Origin: Cytophagaceae bacterium
GTDB lineage: Bacteria > Bacteroidota > Bacteroidia > Cytophagales > UBA9547
Length of the DNA stretch: 64,000 bases
Reading direction: 5' to 3'
Assembly: GCA_027488865.1 (NCBI GenBank)
Contig: JAIYAU010000016.1
Coordinates: 1 to 64,000 of the forward strand
The translations under genes and the position numbers were made by a program. Of the stretch, positions 27,599 to 37,112 are shown one piece after another. The stretch's first letter is position 1. Each line of letters begins with the position of its first letter. The notes under the pieces were generated by a model. The model had not been told where the DNA came from. It saw only the letters and a program-made list of their open reading frames with translations, and ran no database searches.

Positions 27599-28771
27599 AT
27601 GAATAAAAAAAAACATATTGCAATCTTAGGTTCTACAGGCTCTATTGGAACACAGGCGCTTGATGTTATTAGATACAACCAAGATCAATTTGAGGTAGAG
27701 GTATTAACGGCACAAAATAATGCAGATTTATTAATACAACAAGCTGCTGAATTTAAGCCAAATACAGTGGTCATACAAAACTCCCTATTGTATGATAAGG
27801 TTTTTGCTGCTCTTGACCCTTTAGGTATTAAAGTCTTTTGTGGCGACAAATCACTTGCAGCTGTTGTAGAAATGGAATCGATTGATGTCGTGTTAACAGC
27901 ATTAGTCGGTTATTCTGGCCTTCTACCAACCATAAATGCCCTCAAAGCCAAGAAAAAAATAGCATTGGCCAATAAAGAAACTTTGGTAGTAGCTGGCGAA
28001 TTAATTAACAACCTTGCAGCACAATATAATTGTGATATTTATCCTGTAGACTCTGAGCATTCAGCCATTTTTCAATGTCTTGCTGGAGAAGTTGGTAACC
28101 ATGTTGAAAAAATTATTCTTACTGCTTCTGGAGGTCCGTTTAGAGGGAAAAATGTAAACTTTCTCCAAAATGTTACTAAAAAGGAGGCACTAAAACACCC
28201 TAATTGGAGTATGGGTGCTAAAATCACGATAGACTCTGCTACGTTAATGAACAAAGGTCTTGAAGTGATTGAAGCTAAATGGCTTTTTGGCCTTAAACCG
28301 GATCAAATAGAGGTTGTTGTTCATCCCCAATCTATTATACATTCTTTGATTCAGTTTGAAGACGGCTCAATTAAGGCCCAATTGGGTTTGCCAGACATGA
28401 AACTGCCTATTCAATATGCCTTAACATATCCCAATAGATTAAAAACTAATTTTGAGAGGTTTAATTTTATCAATTATCCTCAACTTACATTTGAACAACC
28501 TGACAAAGAAACATTTAGATGTTTGAATTTAGCCTATAAAGCCATGGAAGCTGGTGGTAACATGGCTTGTGTACTTAATGCAGCCAATGAAATTGCGGTA
28601 AATGAATTTTTAAAAGACCAAATTGGTTTCTTACAAATAGCTGATGTTATTGAACAAGTTATGCAAAAGGCTAATTATGTTGCTCAACCTACCTTAGATG
28701 ATTATATTTCCAGCGATCAGCAAGCTAGAACCATTGCTTTGGAGTACTTGAATGTAAAAAATCTATATTAA
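27599..28771 (+). CDS. dxr: 1-deoxy-D-xylulose 5-phosphate reductoisomerase
   Basis: 390 residues. Dxr converts DXP to 2-C-methyl-D-erythritol 4-phosphate with NADPH and a divalent metal, the first committed step of the MEP isoprenoid pathway. NADPH-binding ILGSTGSIGTQAL is at about 9-21; NKETLVVAGE at about 125; metal ligands sit in PVDSEHSAIFQ and in MNKGLEVIEAKWLFG; the flexible catalytic loop is near NWSMGAKITIDSATLMN. With ispG at the other end of the window it shows the organism uses MEP, supplying carotenoids for the retinal protein. Followed after 33 bases by rseP. Confidence 0.97.
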   Translation: MNKKKHIAILGSTGSIGTQALDVIRYNQDQFEVEVLTAQNNADLLIQQAAEFKPNTVVIQNSLLYDKVFAALDPLGIKVFCGDKSLAAVVEMESIDVVLTALVGYSGLLPTINALKAKKKIALANKETLVVAGELINNLAAQYNCDIYPVDSEHSAIFQCLAGEVGNHVEKIILTASGGPFRGKNVNFLQNVTKKEALKHPNWSMGAKITIDSATLMNKGLEVIEAKWLFGLKPDQIEVVVHPQSIIHSLIQFEDGSIKAQLGLPDMKLPIQYALTYPNRLKTNFERFNFINYPQLTFEQPDKETFRCLNLAYKAMEAGGNMACVLNAANEIAVNEFLKDQIGFLQIADVIEQVMQKANYVAQPTLDDYISSDQQARTIALEYLNVKNLY

Positions 28772-28804
28772 TCTGTATATAAACTAATATTAAAAAATAT
28801 TGAA

Positions 28805-30130
28805 ATGGGTGTTTTTAATCAAATTTTACAAATATTACTAATTCTTACCCCACTCGTGGCTCTTCACGAGTTTGGACATTTTATAACCGCTAAGATTTTT
28901 AAAATGAGGGTCGAAAAATTTTATATTTTCTTTGACTTTTTATTCCCTCTACAAAATGTTGGAAATTTTGCCTTGTTCAAAAAAACAAAAGGAGACACCG
29001 AATATGGATTGGGATGGTTTCCTCTTGGTGGTTATGTGAAAATATCTGGAATGGTGGATGAATCTATGGATGTGGAAGTATTAAAAGAACCTGCCAAACC
29101 TTGGGAATTTAGAGCTAAACCCGCTTGGCAACGATTAATTGTAATGCTTGGAGGCATCATCATGAATGTTATTACAGGAATTGTAATTTTTGTGGGCATG
29201 GTTTATGCTTATGGAGAGGCATTTGTGCCTGCTAAAGAAGTTAAATATGGTATTTTTGCACATCCTTTGGCAGAAGAAATTGGCCTTAAAACATATGATA
29301 AAATTGTAAAAATTAACGGTAAAGATTATGTTAATTTTGATGACGTAAAAAATATTGATGTTATTTTAGGGTCAAACGGCTACTATACGATTGAGAGAAA
29401 TGGTAAACTTATAGATGTTAAAATACCTAATAACTTAGCAGAAAAACTTGGTCAACAACCCTTTATCGACCCAGTTTTTAAATTTAATGTAGGTGAGGTA
29501 ATAGCAGAAACACCTGCCGCAAAGGCTGGATTAAAAAAAGGTGATATCATAAGTAAAATAGACACCGTATCAATCAATTTTTATCATGAACTGAAAACAA
29601 TATTGTCTAAAAAAGCTGGAAAGGATGTTACCATTACGGCGTTAAGAAACAATAAGGAGGTATTATTTACTGCCCAAGTAACACCACAAGGTACCATAGG
29701 ATTTTATCCAGTTTCATTTATTAAGGAAGATATAAGAAAATATTCCTTATCAAGTTCGATAGTTTTAGGCACTCAAAAAGCATTTTCCGTGGTTTTTTTA
29801 CAATTTAAGGCCTTTGGTAAAATGTTCAAGGGTGAACTCGACCCTTCAAAATCAGTTAGAGGGGTTGTGGGAATTACCAAAAGTTTACCGACACAAATAA
29901 GTTGGCCTTTTTTATTGGGAATGTGTGGCTTGTTCTCTATGGGTTTAGCATTTATGAATTTACTTCCCATTCCTGCATTAGATGGAGGTCATGTTGTTTT
30001 TCTGGTATATGAAATTATTGCAAGAAGACCGCCATCATTAAAATTCATGGAAAATGCGCAAAAAGTAGGTATGATTTTGTTGCTGTCTTTAATGGCATAC
30101 ACTTTTTATAATGATATTTTTAACTTCTGA
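28805..30130 (+). CDS. rseP: RseP-type site-2 membrane metalloprotease
   Basis: 441 residues with about four membrane helices. Zinc site HEFGH at H21-H25, and NLLPIPALDGG near the C-terminus supplies the third ligand (D). Two PDZ-like regions lie between; the second contains ETPAAKAGLKKGDIISKID. Such proteases cut transmembrane anti-sigma factors or signal peptides within the membrane. It follows dxr by 33 bases, a pairing common in Bacteroidota. It converges with the Rieske gene. Confidence 0.94.
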   Translation: MGVFNQILQILLILTPLVALHEFGHFITAKIFKMRVEKFYIFFDFLFPLQNVGNFALFKKTKGDTEYGLGWFPLGGYVKISGMVDESMDVEVLKEPAKPWEFRAKPAWQRLIVMLGGIIMNVITGIVIFVGMVYAYGEAFVPAKEVKYGIFAHPLAEEIGLKTYDKIVKINGKDYVNFDDVKNIDVILGSNGYYTIERNGKLIDVKIPNNLAEKLGQQPFIDPVFKFNVGEVIAETPAAKAGLKKGDIISKIDTVSINFYHELKTILSKKAGKDVTITALRNNKEVLFTAQVTPQGTIGFYPVSFIKEDIRKYSLSSSIVLGTQKAFSVVFLQFKAFGKMFKGELDPSKSVRGVVGITKSLPTQISWPFLLGMCGLFSMGLAFMNLLPIPALDGGHVVFLVYEIIARRPPSLKFMENAQKVGMILLLSLMAYTFYNDIFNF

Positions 30131-30157
30131 TTTGACTTTTTTGGTTTAGTTTAATCA

Positions 30158-30829
30158 CTAAAAAATCAATAAGGTGCTAGAATTAACCATTTTGGATGAT
30201 ATCCTCTTAAGGGGTTTTTCGGCAGGTCCGTTAATAACCGCGCCGTCTTTATCAAAAACAGACCCATGACACCTACAATAAAAATTCCCACTGTTATAAC
30301 TGGTGCCACAGCCCGCATGCGTACAGGCTAAATCGATGATTTTAATTTGACCATTTTCGTTAGTAATGAACAAATTACCATAAGGATAATCGTAATATTC
30401 AATAAACCCATTGTCAACTAAAAGTGCAGGAAATTTATTTAAATCAAGTTCGTAAGAATATAGAATATCAAACTTATTTGAAATGCTTTCTTGACCATTT
30501 TGCGAATTTACTATTTTAACTAGGCAACCATTTTGAGGAGATTCTGCAATCGTCCAATTAATAAAATTAGGCTTTGATGGGACGTTGCTAAACAATAACT
30601 TCCAAGAATTACCCGAGTCTGAAGAAAAATAAACATTTAAGGTAAAGATGTCTTCGGTTACCTGCCAAGTGATTTTATGCAAATCACCAAATAAAATCGG
30701 TTGATCCTCAAAATCTTGTGTAATGCTAATCTTGGGGTTAATTTGCTCCTTGCTTTTATAAACACATCTCACGGCAACAAAAGCTATACCAAGAAAAAAG
30801 TTTTTTATAAATATTCTTCTATTGGCCAT
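30158..30829 (-). CDS. Exported Rieske [2Fe-2S] protein with Ig-like N-terminal domain
   Basis: 223 residues. The N-terminus NRRIFIKN (R4-R5) looks like a twin-arginine signal, expected for a protein exported with its cofactor. Residues about 35-120 are a beta-sandwich of the DSGNSWKLL type, unusual for a Rieske protein. The C-terminal Rieske domain has the cluster ligands C169-T-H171 and C185-x-x-H188, and the disulfide pair C174 and C187 (CTHAGC, CRCHGS). Nine bases downstream of the di-haem peroxidase gene on the same strand, so it may pass electrons to that enzyme. No Rieske oxygenase subunit or bc complex genes are nearby. Confidence 0.85.
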   Translation of the reverse strand: MANRRIFIKNFFLGIAFVAVRCVYKSKEQINPKISITQDFEDQPILFGDLHKITWQVTEDIFTLNVYFSSDSGNSWKLLFSNVPSKPNFINWTIAESPQNGCLVKIVNSQNGQESISNKFDILYSYELDLNKFPALLVDNGFIEYYDYPYGNLFITNENGQIKIIDLACTHAGCGTSYNSGNFYCRCHGSVFDKDGAVINGPAEKPLKRISSKMVNSSTLLIF

Positions 30830-30838
30830 AGTTTACCA

Positions 30839-32752
30839 TTAATAGCTTCCTCCTATTCTTCTTTTGTCAATTATAGGATTATTAAACAAAGGCAAAGATT
30901 TTGGCATGTTTGTAAGGCCTGTGGTATCGGTTAATGCATTCATAAACGCTATAACATCGCTTATTTCCTTTTTTGAAAGATTAAGCGAATCAAAAGGCAA
31001 GGTCATATTCTCCAGTTGTATGGTTAGATTCTTCCCACCTCCTTGATTATAAAAATCCATGACCTGCTCAAGTGTGCTATATACGCCATTGTGCATATAA
31101 GGCGCAGTAAGTTGTATGTTTCTAATTGTAGGTGTTTTAAATGAATGTTTATGTAAATCTATGTTAGTTGCCAAATATCTACCCTGGTCCGCATCTATTA
31201 TTTTGCCACTTACGTCACTTGGCACCCCAATAACCTCAAATTCTTGATCTTGAAAACTTGGTGGAACGACCCCACTAAACAATGGTGGAAAATGACAGGT
31301 GCCGCATTTGCCTTTTCCAGTAAAAATATTAAAGCCATTTATTTCAGCTTTAGTAAATACCACTTTTTCATTTCTCATATACTTATCAAATCGGCTGTTA
31401 AAACCAATTATTGATTTTTCGTATTGAGCTAGGGCAGTGGCAATGGTGTTAGTCGATATGCTAGTATCTCGTGCTCCTTTAAATGCCTCTTGAAAAAGCT
31501 TTTTGTATTCCGCACTTTGTTTTAAAATTGGAATAACATTATCAAAACTACCATGAAGCTCAATGGGATTAGAAATGACATCTTTTACTTGGTGTTCTAA
31601 AAATGAAACTCGACCATCATAAAAAAGAGATTTTTGAAAAACCGCATTAATAATCGTAGGCGCATTTCTGCCTACTGTCCCTTTAAAATCCATCGCTAGA
31701 CTTTTCTGTTTCCCATCAGTAAATGCTTTGTTAGGCAGGTGGCACGAGGCGCAACTCCTTTCGTTATTCTTTGACAAAATAGGATCAAAAAATAACAGTT
31801 TTCCAAGATTAATCATTTGTTTGCTGTTAATGGTATCGTCAATATTTAAAACGGCAAAAAAATTGGGATTAATGGCATTAGTATCAAAAACATGTTTGCG
31901 ACTAAAATCAAATGCTGTAAGGAAATTAAATAATTTAATATCGAGTGCTTGCTGATATTGTAATAGAGATGCACTCAATGGATTGAGGTAATCTTTGATA
32001 AAAACGGCTCTATTAAACTGGTTAAAGTCAGTATTCGATTTAAGATAAACTATACTTTTGGCAAGGATTGCGGAAGTAAGCTTAAATTCTTTGGTAGCTT
32101 TAGTTGGATAGGCTTTATTAATCAATTCAATTGTCTGTTGCATGGAAGACAAGCAATAAACTGTTTCATTTATACTGTTATAAGAGACGGTGGCATCGCC
32201 TCCAGTAATCCCTATGGCGATGATCCTTATAATTTCCAGTCGCATCATTTCAAAAATGTGTGACTCTGTTGTACTTAACGCTCGTAGATCATTTTTTATA
32301 CGTTTTGGATAATATTTAATTCTCGAAAACTCTTGTTGTAACTGTACCTTATCGTTGTAAGGATTAGATGAAAACACTATCTCTTCTAATACTTGAAATC
32401 CCTCAGGCTCAAATACTTTATCTTTATCATACAAATCTACTTTGGTCACCAAAGCTCCATTAAGTACTTTGGCCAGATCAGGATAATAATATTCTAAAAG
32501 AAACTCTAGTTGTTTATAACTGTAACGTGCGTTATTAAAGGAGTTAATGAGTGAGTCAGTTGAACTTGGATTATTACTTAATTGGTTGATGGCGCGATCA
32601 AGGTCATCAAAAGATTGTATCAAAGCATTGGCATTTTGACTCATTAGTTTTACAAACTGTTCGTCTACAGCTTGTTGCTTTTGATTGGCAGCTAAAAATA
32701 GAATGATTAAAAAAGATAAGGTTAAGGCTAAATATTTTCTAAAATTTCCCAT
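30839..32752 (-). CDS. Di-haem cytochrome c peroxidase (CCP/MauG family) with imelysin-like N-terminal domain
   Basis: 637 residues, about twice a normal CCP. Signal or anchor at about 5-22. Residues about 25-290 are helical and contain PEGFQVLEEIVF (about 116-127), which resembles the imelysin GxHxxE motif with Gln for His; this match is my inference. The peroxidase half has two haem-binding CxxCH sites, CASCH (C334-H338) and CGTCH (C483-H487), and the family segments GRNAPTIINA, DGRVSFLEHQ and PYMHNGVYSTLEQVM. It should reduce H2O2 or oxidise a partner in the periplasm. Encoded nine bases ahead of a Rieske protein; after a terminator from the PhoX-like gene. Confidence 0.85.
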   Translation of the reverse strand: MGNFRKYLALTLSFLIILFLAANQKQQAVDEQFVKLMSQNANALIQSFDDLDRAINQLSNNPSSTDSLINSFNNARYSYKQLEFLLEYYYPDLAKVLNGALVTKVDLYDKDKVFEPEGFQVLEEIVFSSNPYNDKVQLQQEFSRIKYYPKRIKNDLRALSTTESHIFEMMRLEIIRIIAIGITGGDATVSYNSINETVYCLSSMQQTIELINKAYPTKATKEFKLTSAILAKSIVYLKSNTDFNQFNRAVFIKDYLNPLSASLLQYQQALDIKLFNFLTAFDFSRKHVFDTNAINPNFFAVLNIDDTINSKQMINLGKLLFFDPILSKNNERSCASCHLPNKAFTDGKQKSLAMDFKGTVGRNAPTIINAVFQKSLFYDGRVSFLEHQVKDVISNPIELHGSFDNVIPILKQSAEYKKLFQEAFKGARDTSISTNTIATALAQYEKSIIGFNSRFDKYMRNEKVVFTKAEINGFNIFTGKGKCGTCHFPPLFSGVVPPSFQDQEFEVIGVPSDVSGKIIDADQGRYLATNIDLHKHSFKTPTIRNIQLTAPYMHNGVYSTLEQVMDFYNQGGGKNLTIQLENMTLPFDSLNLSKKEISDVIAFMNALTDTTGLTNMPKSLPLFNNPIIDKRRIGGSY

Positions 32753-32776
32753 AAAGCATCGCTCAAATTTAATGTA

Positions 32777-32813
32777 TAAAAAAAGCGGTGTCCAATTAAG
32801 GACACCGCTTTAT
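32777..32813 (-). terminator. Terminator of the PhoX-like gene
   Basis: On the minus strand AAAGCGGTGTCC pairs with GGACACCGCTTT around a TTAATT loop and then runs into seven T. It separates the PhoX-like gene from the peroxidase operon. Confidence 0.9.
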
Positions 32814-32830
32814 AAAAACTGTTATTAAAA

Positions 32831-34597
32831 CTAGTATTTATTTACTTTTTTAGTGTAGATTTTACCGTTTGCGCTAACGCTCACTAAGTAGAAACCTGCT
32901 TTTAATTGTGAAATATTGATTCTTTCATCACTAGAAATAGTTTTTGAAGCAACCAACATACCAGCACCATTTACAATTTTAACTTCTGCTTCAGAAGCAC
33001 CTGTTGGCAATTCTACAGTAAGTTGATCAATTGCAGGATTTGGATATACATTAAAACCAGCCTGCTCTGCCTCTGCGTCAGAGATTGAGTTGGTACCTGA
33101 TACTCTAGGTATATTTTTTACAACTACCATCATACTTCCTTGGCTCTCTGTAGTTCTTACTGAGCTACCATCGGGATTTTTGAACTTAGCTGAAAGGAAA
33201 GAGTGAGGTTGTAATGCAATTACAAAAGTATTAGGTACGTTAATAATTTCAGAAATGTCAACCATTGCACCATATTCCCATCTTCCAGTACCACTTTTAG
33301 AATATACATTTTCGCCAGTTGTACCGTTGTAGGAATTATTAAACTTCAATGAGTCAGTGTAAATTCCGCCTCTTCTGTGGTTTAATTCCATTACAGTTTT
33401 CATTTCACCTGTTGCAATAGCATATTGATAAATACGCGCATCATGGTCTTCTCTAGCATCACCGTAGGCATTTGGATCTTCTTGTACATATACATAATCC
33501 TGAGTAACACAAATGTTATCTGGATTCATGAACTTAGCAGCTAATGGTGTTGGGTTATTAGTCTCAACGTCACCATCTAAGATAACTTCAAGTGTACCTT
33601 TCAATGGATCATTAGCGTCCATTTTCAAGCGATATACTCTACCAAATTTAGTTTTAGTAGTTGGAGCAACATTTTTAGAACCTTGTCCAGTAGCGGTAAA
33701 ATAAACTTCTCTTGCGTTTGCAGCAGAACCTTTTCTATAGTCGATATCTTCAACACGACCAATAGCTAATGCTTTTAATGTAGTATTACATGCTGTTTCA
33801 ATTTGTTTACCAGTCAGAGTTTTCTGATTTGCAATTTGAACAAATTCAACATCGTAAGCGGTTCCCAAAGTCATCTGAGTTTCTACTTGGTTAAGATCTG
33901 TTCTTCTTAATACGTACAAATTTCCATTTTCAAGATCACCAACGGTATTAGATATATAAGCAGCAAGCTGCCCGTTATTTCCAGAATCATCATCACCAAT
34001 CAAGATTACAGTTTTACCAGCATAAGCATCTTTGTGCAAAGGAACTGCGTTCTCAGCACTCCAACGACCAAGACCTTTTAATAAGGTTGTAGTAGTGTCG
34101 GTGATAGAAGTGTAAAGTGTGGTAGTTTCAGGATCAAAACCATGAGTTTGTGACTCAATAGAAGATTCTCCACAAGTAAGGAACTTTGAGAAGCCATGTT
34201 CAGCTACAGTAGCAAGTGTGGCAGAACAAAGTCTGTAACGACCAGCATCACCACGCATAACATACTCACCACGAACAGGCTTGAAAGTAGCATCTAGATA
34301 AACTCTAGAAACTGTAAAGTTATCTTCGTTGTTTATTAACATGCCATATTCACCATTGCTTCTTTTCCAAACACCAGCACCATCAGCAGAACCACCAAAA
34401 GTGAATTTTTTTGGTGTAGATGAACCATTTAATTGGATTGAATCTTCACTACTGAAAAGATTATAAACTTCCAAATTAGGAATATCCTTGTTACTGAACA
34501 ACAAACTAGGAGTTACCGAGTGATTTTGAAGAACCACTTGCGCTTGTAAGCCTATGGTAGCCAAGGCACTTACAAAAATGATGTAAAATTTTTTCAT
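32831..34597 (-). CDS. PhoX-like (DUF839) beta-propeller phosphatase with T9SS sorting domain
   Basis: 588 residues. Sec signal peptide (about 1-19, LQAQ). The central region matches PhoX/DUF839: GRVEDIDYRKG then REVYFTATG, MNPDNICVTQDYVYVQEDPN and a DARIYQYAIATGEM strand; in PhoX these acidic residues hold Ca and Fe at the active site. The last about 75 residues (FNVYPNPAIDQLTVELP to KKVNKY) are a type A T9SS C-terminal domain, so the protein is secreted across the outer membrane rather than by Tat as in proteobacterial PhoX. Probable extracellular phosphoesterase; activity not provable here. Confidence 0.8.
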   Translation of the reverse strand: MKKFYIIFVSALATIGLQAQVVLQNHSVTPSLLFSNKDIPNLEVYNLFSSEDSIQLNGSSTPKKFTFGGSADGAGVWKRSNGEYGMLINNEDNFTVSRVYLDATFKPVRGEYVMRGDAGRYRLCSATLATVAEHGFSKFLTCGESSIESQTHGFDPETTTLYTSITDTTTTLLKGLGRWSAENAVPLHKDAYAGKTVILIGDDDSGNNGQLAAYISNTVGDLENGNLYVLRRTDLNQVETQMTLGTAYDVEFVQIANQKTLTGKQIETACNTTLKALAIGRVEDIDYRKGSAANAREVYFTATGQGSKNVAPTTKTKFGRVYRLKMDANDPLKGTLEVILDGDVETNNPTPLAAKFMNPDNICVTQDYVYVQEDPNAYGDAREDHDARIYQYAIATGEMKTVMELNHRRGGIYTDSLKFNNSYNGTTGENVYSKSGTGRWEYGAMVDISEIINVPNTFVIALQPHSFLSAKFKNPDGSSVRTTESQGSMMVVVKNIPRVSGTNSISDAEAEQAGFNVYPNPAIDQLTVELPTGASEAEVKIVNGAGMLVASKTISSDERINISQLKAGFYLVSVSANGKIYTKKVNKY

Positions 34598-34894
34598 TAT
34601 TAAAAATGTTTAAGTTTTAGTACATGCAAGTTGGACAATGTTGGTTACTTTAACATTTAGTGAATGTTAACAAAACATTATTAAATTGTGCAGCTTGTTA
34701 TTTTTATGTTACCTTTTTAAATTTTAAAAACAATTACGTTAACTAAAAAAGTAGGAATGGTAAAGAATTAATTAAACTGATAAAATTAAAAGTCACACTT
34801 CTAGCCAGTTTGTAATACGGCCATAATTTATAACTGACTGTTTTATTCAAATTCCCTTTTAATTGTTGTATTACTAAGACTAAAAGCAAAAGGA

Positions 34895-36091
34895 TTATAA
34901 AATGTCGGTAGTAAGTTTAAATCTTGATATTCGGCCATTGCCTTCATCTGCCACATAAAGGATGCGGTCATAATATACAACTGCTTTGGGATTGTTAAAT
35001 TTAGTGGCGTCGGTACCTTTACCACCAAAAGAAACTACAATATTCTTTTTGGCAGTAGAACCAACTGGTGGCACCACCCCTTCAGAAAAATTACTTAATT
35101 GAAATTGATAAATTGAATCTTTTTTTGAATCAGATACAAAAATCCAATTTCTACTATCTGACGAAAGTGCGATATCTGATGGTTCTAAAAATAGGTCTGG
35201 TTGATATAAGTATCTTTTCGAAAGAGAGGTATCTGGTGTTGGTGCCAACAAGAAGTATTCTGTTCCTAATTCGGAATCGCTTCGTTTGATATACAATGTT
35301 TTGATTGGTCTATCTGCCGACAAAGAGGTATATAAAAAATCACCCGTACTACTTACGTTAAATGTTTGAGGTGGCTGAGCGGTTGTAACTACCGCTGAAG
35401 GATTTGTAAAAAAGTCACTCACCGTTCCAATACTGGTAAGTACGGTAACTGGTGAAACAAAATTATCATTTTTATCAAATACTAACATGGCATCGTCAGG
35501 ACCACCCAATTGACTAACCAGATTATTAGGACCTGTGCGAGTTACATAGAAACTATTATCGCTAAGCATACCAATGCCTCCAAAACTCACATTTGCATCA
35601 CTACTGTTAAATGCACTCAATGATGGTTTATAATAGAAAGGATGAATGATGGTATCTTCAACAACAGCATTGTTAAGCCCATAAACAACAGATTTTGGAT
35701 CAATTCTGTATATCGCACTTAAATTATATGGCACACCATTTATTGTTTTAGCAACTGTGCCAATAGCTAGAAGATCTAAATTACGATTTTGAACAACCGA
35801 TTTTATACCTGGAACTGATATTTTTCCCAATTCATTACCAGCAAGGTCTAAACATATTAATTCTTGTTTGCCAGCATCTGCAACATAAATAAGTTCATCC
35901 CAACCAACAATTATATCCACAGGACTTAAAAATCCCTTAAATGCCGGCTGAATTGGAACAAAAGCTACTTGATCCTTTTCGTAAGAAGGAACATCAATAA
36001 AACCCTTATCTACCTTTTTGCCAAAAAAATTGCAGGCACAAAGCACAATCGAGAAAAATATTATAATGTATGTACTATTCTTTAGGTGCAT
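34895..36091 (-). CDS. Beta-propeller (NHL-like) lipoprotein
   Basis: 398 residues from the ATG at 36091; a further ATG ten codons upstream is possible but gives a worse signal sequence. Lipobox LCAC with C20. The mature part is an NHL/YncE-like propeller: FLSPVDIIVGWDELIYVADAG is the first blade, and a blade near the C-terminus reads FNNPKAVVYYDRILYVADEGNGRISRF. Its first 17 bases overlap the end of the PorV-like gene, indicating translational coupling. Last gene of a four-gene outer-membrane operon. Ligand unknown. Confidence 0.75.
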   Translation of the reverse strand: MHLKNSTYIIIFFSIVLCACNFFGKKVDKGFIDVPSYEKDQVAFVPIQPAFKGFLSPVDIIVGWDELIYVADAGKQELICLDLAGNELGKISVPGIKSVVQNRNLDLLAIGTVAKTINGVPYNLSAIYRIDPKSVVYGLNNAVVEDTIIHPFYYKPSLSAFNSSDANVSFGGIGMLSDNSFYVTRTGPNNLVSQLGGPDDAMLVFDKNDNFVSPVTVLTSIGTVSDFFTNPSAVVTTAQPPQTFNVSSTGDFLYTSLSADRPIKTLYIKRSDSELGTEYFLLAPTPDTSLSKRYLYQPDLFLEPSDIALSSDSRNWIFVSDSKKDSIYQFQLSNFSEGVVPPVGSTAKKNIVVSFGGKGTDATKFNNPKAVVYYDRILYVADEGNGRISRFKLTTDIL

Positions 36092-37094
36092 CTTGATCTC
36101 TTGAAATTGGTTTTTGAACAAAAAGAGCTATACCGAGTGTATGAAAAATACCTTGGTAACTTGTTGGATTAGCGCCATATTCAATCTTTATTGGGATTCT
36201 GGCAGATTTAGTATTAAATCCAAAACCAAATGTTGGATAAGGCTGATTGGTCACATTTATTTTATACCCCGCTCTAAGAAATAATAAATTATATGCAGAA
36301 AACTCAAGACCTAACGCAATATTTTCAGCGTTATCGTTTGGATGGTTAAGTTGAATATCTGTCTGAAGTTTGTACTTCTCTGTATTATAAGGAATAAGTG
36401 AAATACCCATTTTAAAAATTGCAGGGGTAGGGTAAGTATTAATAGAAGGATTTCGTTTGTTAAAACCAAATGTTGGGAAAGTTCCTTTAAGTGAAGAATT
36501 AGGACCAAAATTTTGAACTAATACGGCAAATCTCAGACCTTTGTAATTTGTTTTGTAAGAAAATCCAAGGTCAACTACTGCGGTGTTGCCATAAAATTCG
36601 GCCAATTGCTCTCTTACATATTTAGCAGAAGCGCCAAAGGCAAACCTAGTTGATAATATTTTTGAATAACTTACACCTAATGCCAAATTATATGCATAGA
36701 AGAACTCTCCTGTTCCATTTGGCTGAAATTCGGTTCTCTTTTCCATTCTTCCCGCATTAAGTAGCGTGCTTGACACCCCAAAGGTTGATAATTTATTTTT
36801 TGTAGGAATAATGGTTGAAAAATATGCTAGATTCATGTCTGCAGGTAATAGTTTATTAGAAACTGCAAAAGATAACGACTTTACATCACTCATGGCCGCA
36901 GGATTCCAATGCGCTGAATACGCATCACCCGCAGACGCAATTTGCGCCCCACCCATGCCTTCAACCTTAGGACTTACCTCGTTTTTTAAGAATGTAAGGG
37001 CCGAAATACCTGCTCTTTGACCACCAAGATTTGGAACAAGTTGACCAAACGATAGTGTTGCAGAAACTAAAAAAAAGAGAATTGCTAATCTCAT
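36075..37094 (-). CDS. PorV/PorQ-family outer-membrane beta-barrel protein
   Basis: 339 residues; signal peptide about 1-17 (SFGQ). The segment FLKNEVSPKVEGMGGAQIASAGDAYSAHWNPAAM (about 35-68) is the conserved N-terminal plug-like motif of PorV/PorQ (UPF0164-like) barrels, followed by alternating strands up to IPIKIEYGANPTSYQGIFHTLGIAL. PorV shuttles T9SS cargo in Porphyromonas, but many paralogues serve other outer-membrane systems. Here it sits between a TonB receptor and a propeller lipoprotein, so a dedicated partner role is plausible. Confidence 0.78.
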   Translation of the reverse strand: MRLAILFFLVSATLSFGQLVPNLGGQRAGISALTFLKNEVSPKVEGMGGAQIASAGDAYSAHWNPAAMSDVKSLSFAVSNKLLPADMNLAYFSTIIPTKNKLSTFGVSSTLLNAGRMEKRTEFQPNGTGEFFYAYNLALGVSYSKILSTRFAFGASAKYVREQLAEFYGNTAVVDLGFSYKTNYKGLRFAVLVQNFGPNSSLKGTFPTFGFNKRNPSINTYPTPAIFKMGISLIPYNTEKYKLQTDIQLNHPNDNAENIALGLEFSAYNLLFLRAGYKINVTNQPYPTFGFGFNTKSARIPIKIEYGANPTSYQGIFHTLGIALFVQKPISRDQDAPKE

Positions 37095-37112
37095 TATCTA
37101 TTGAATCAAGTG

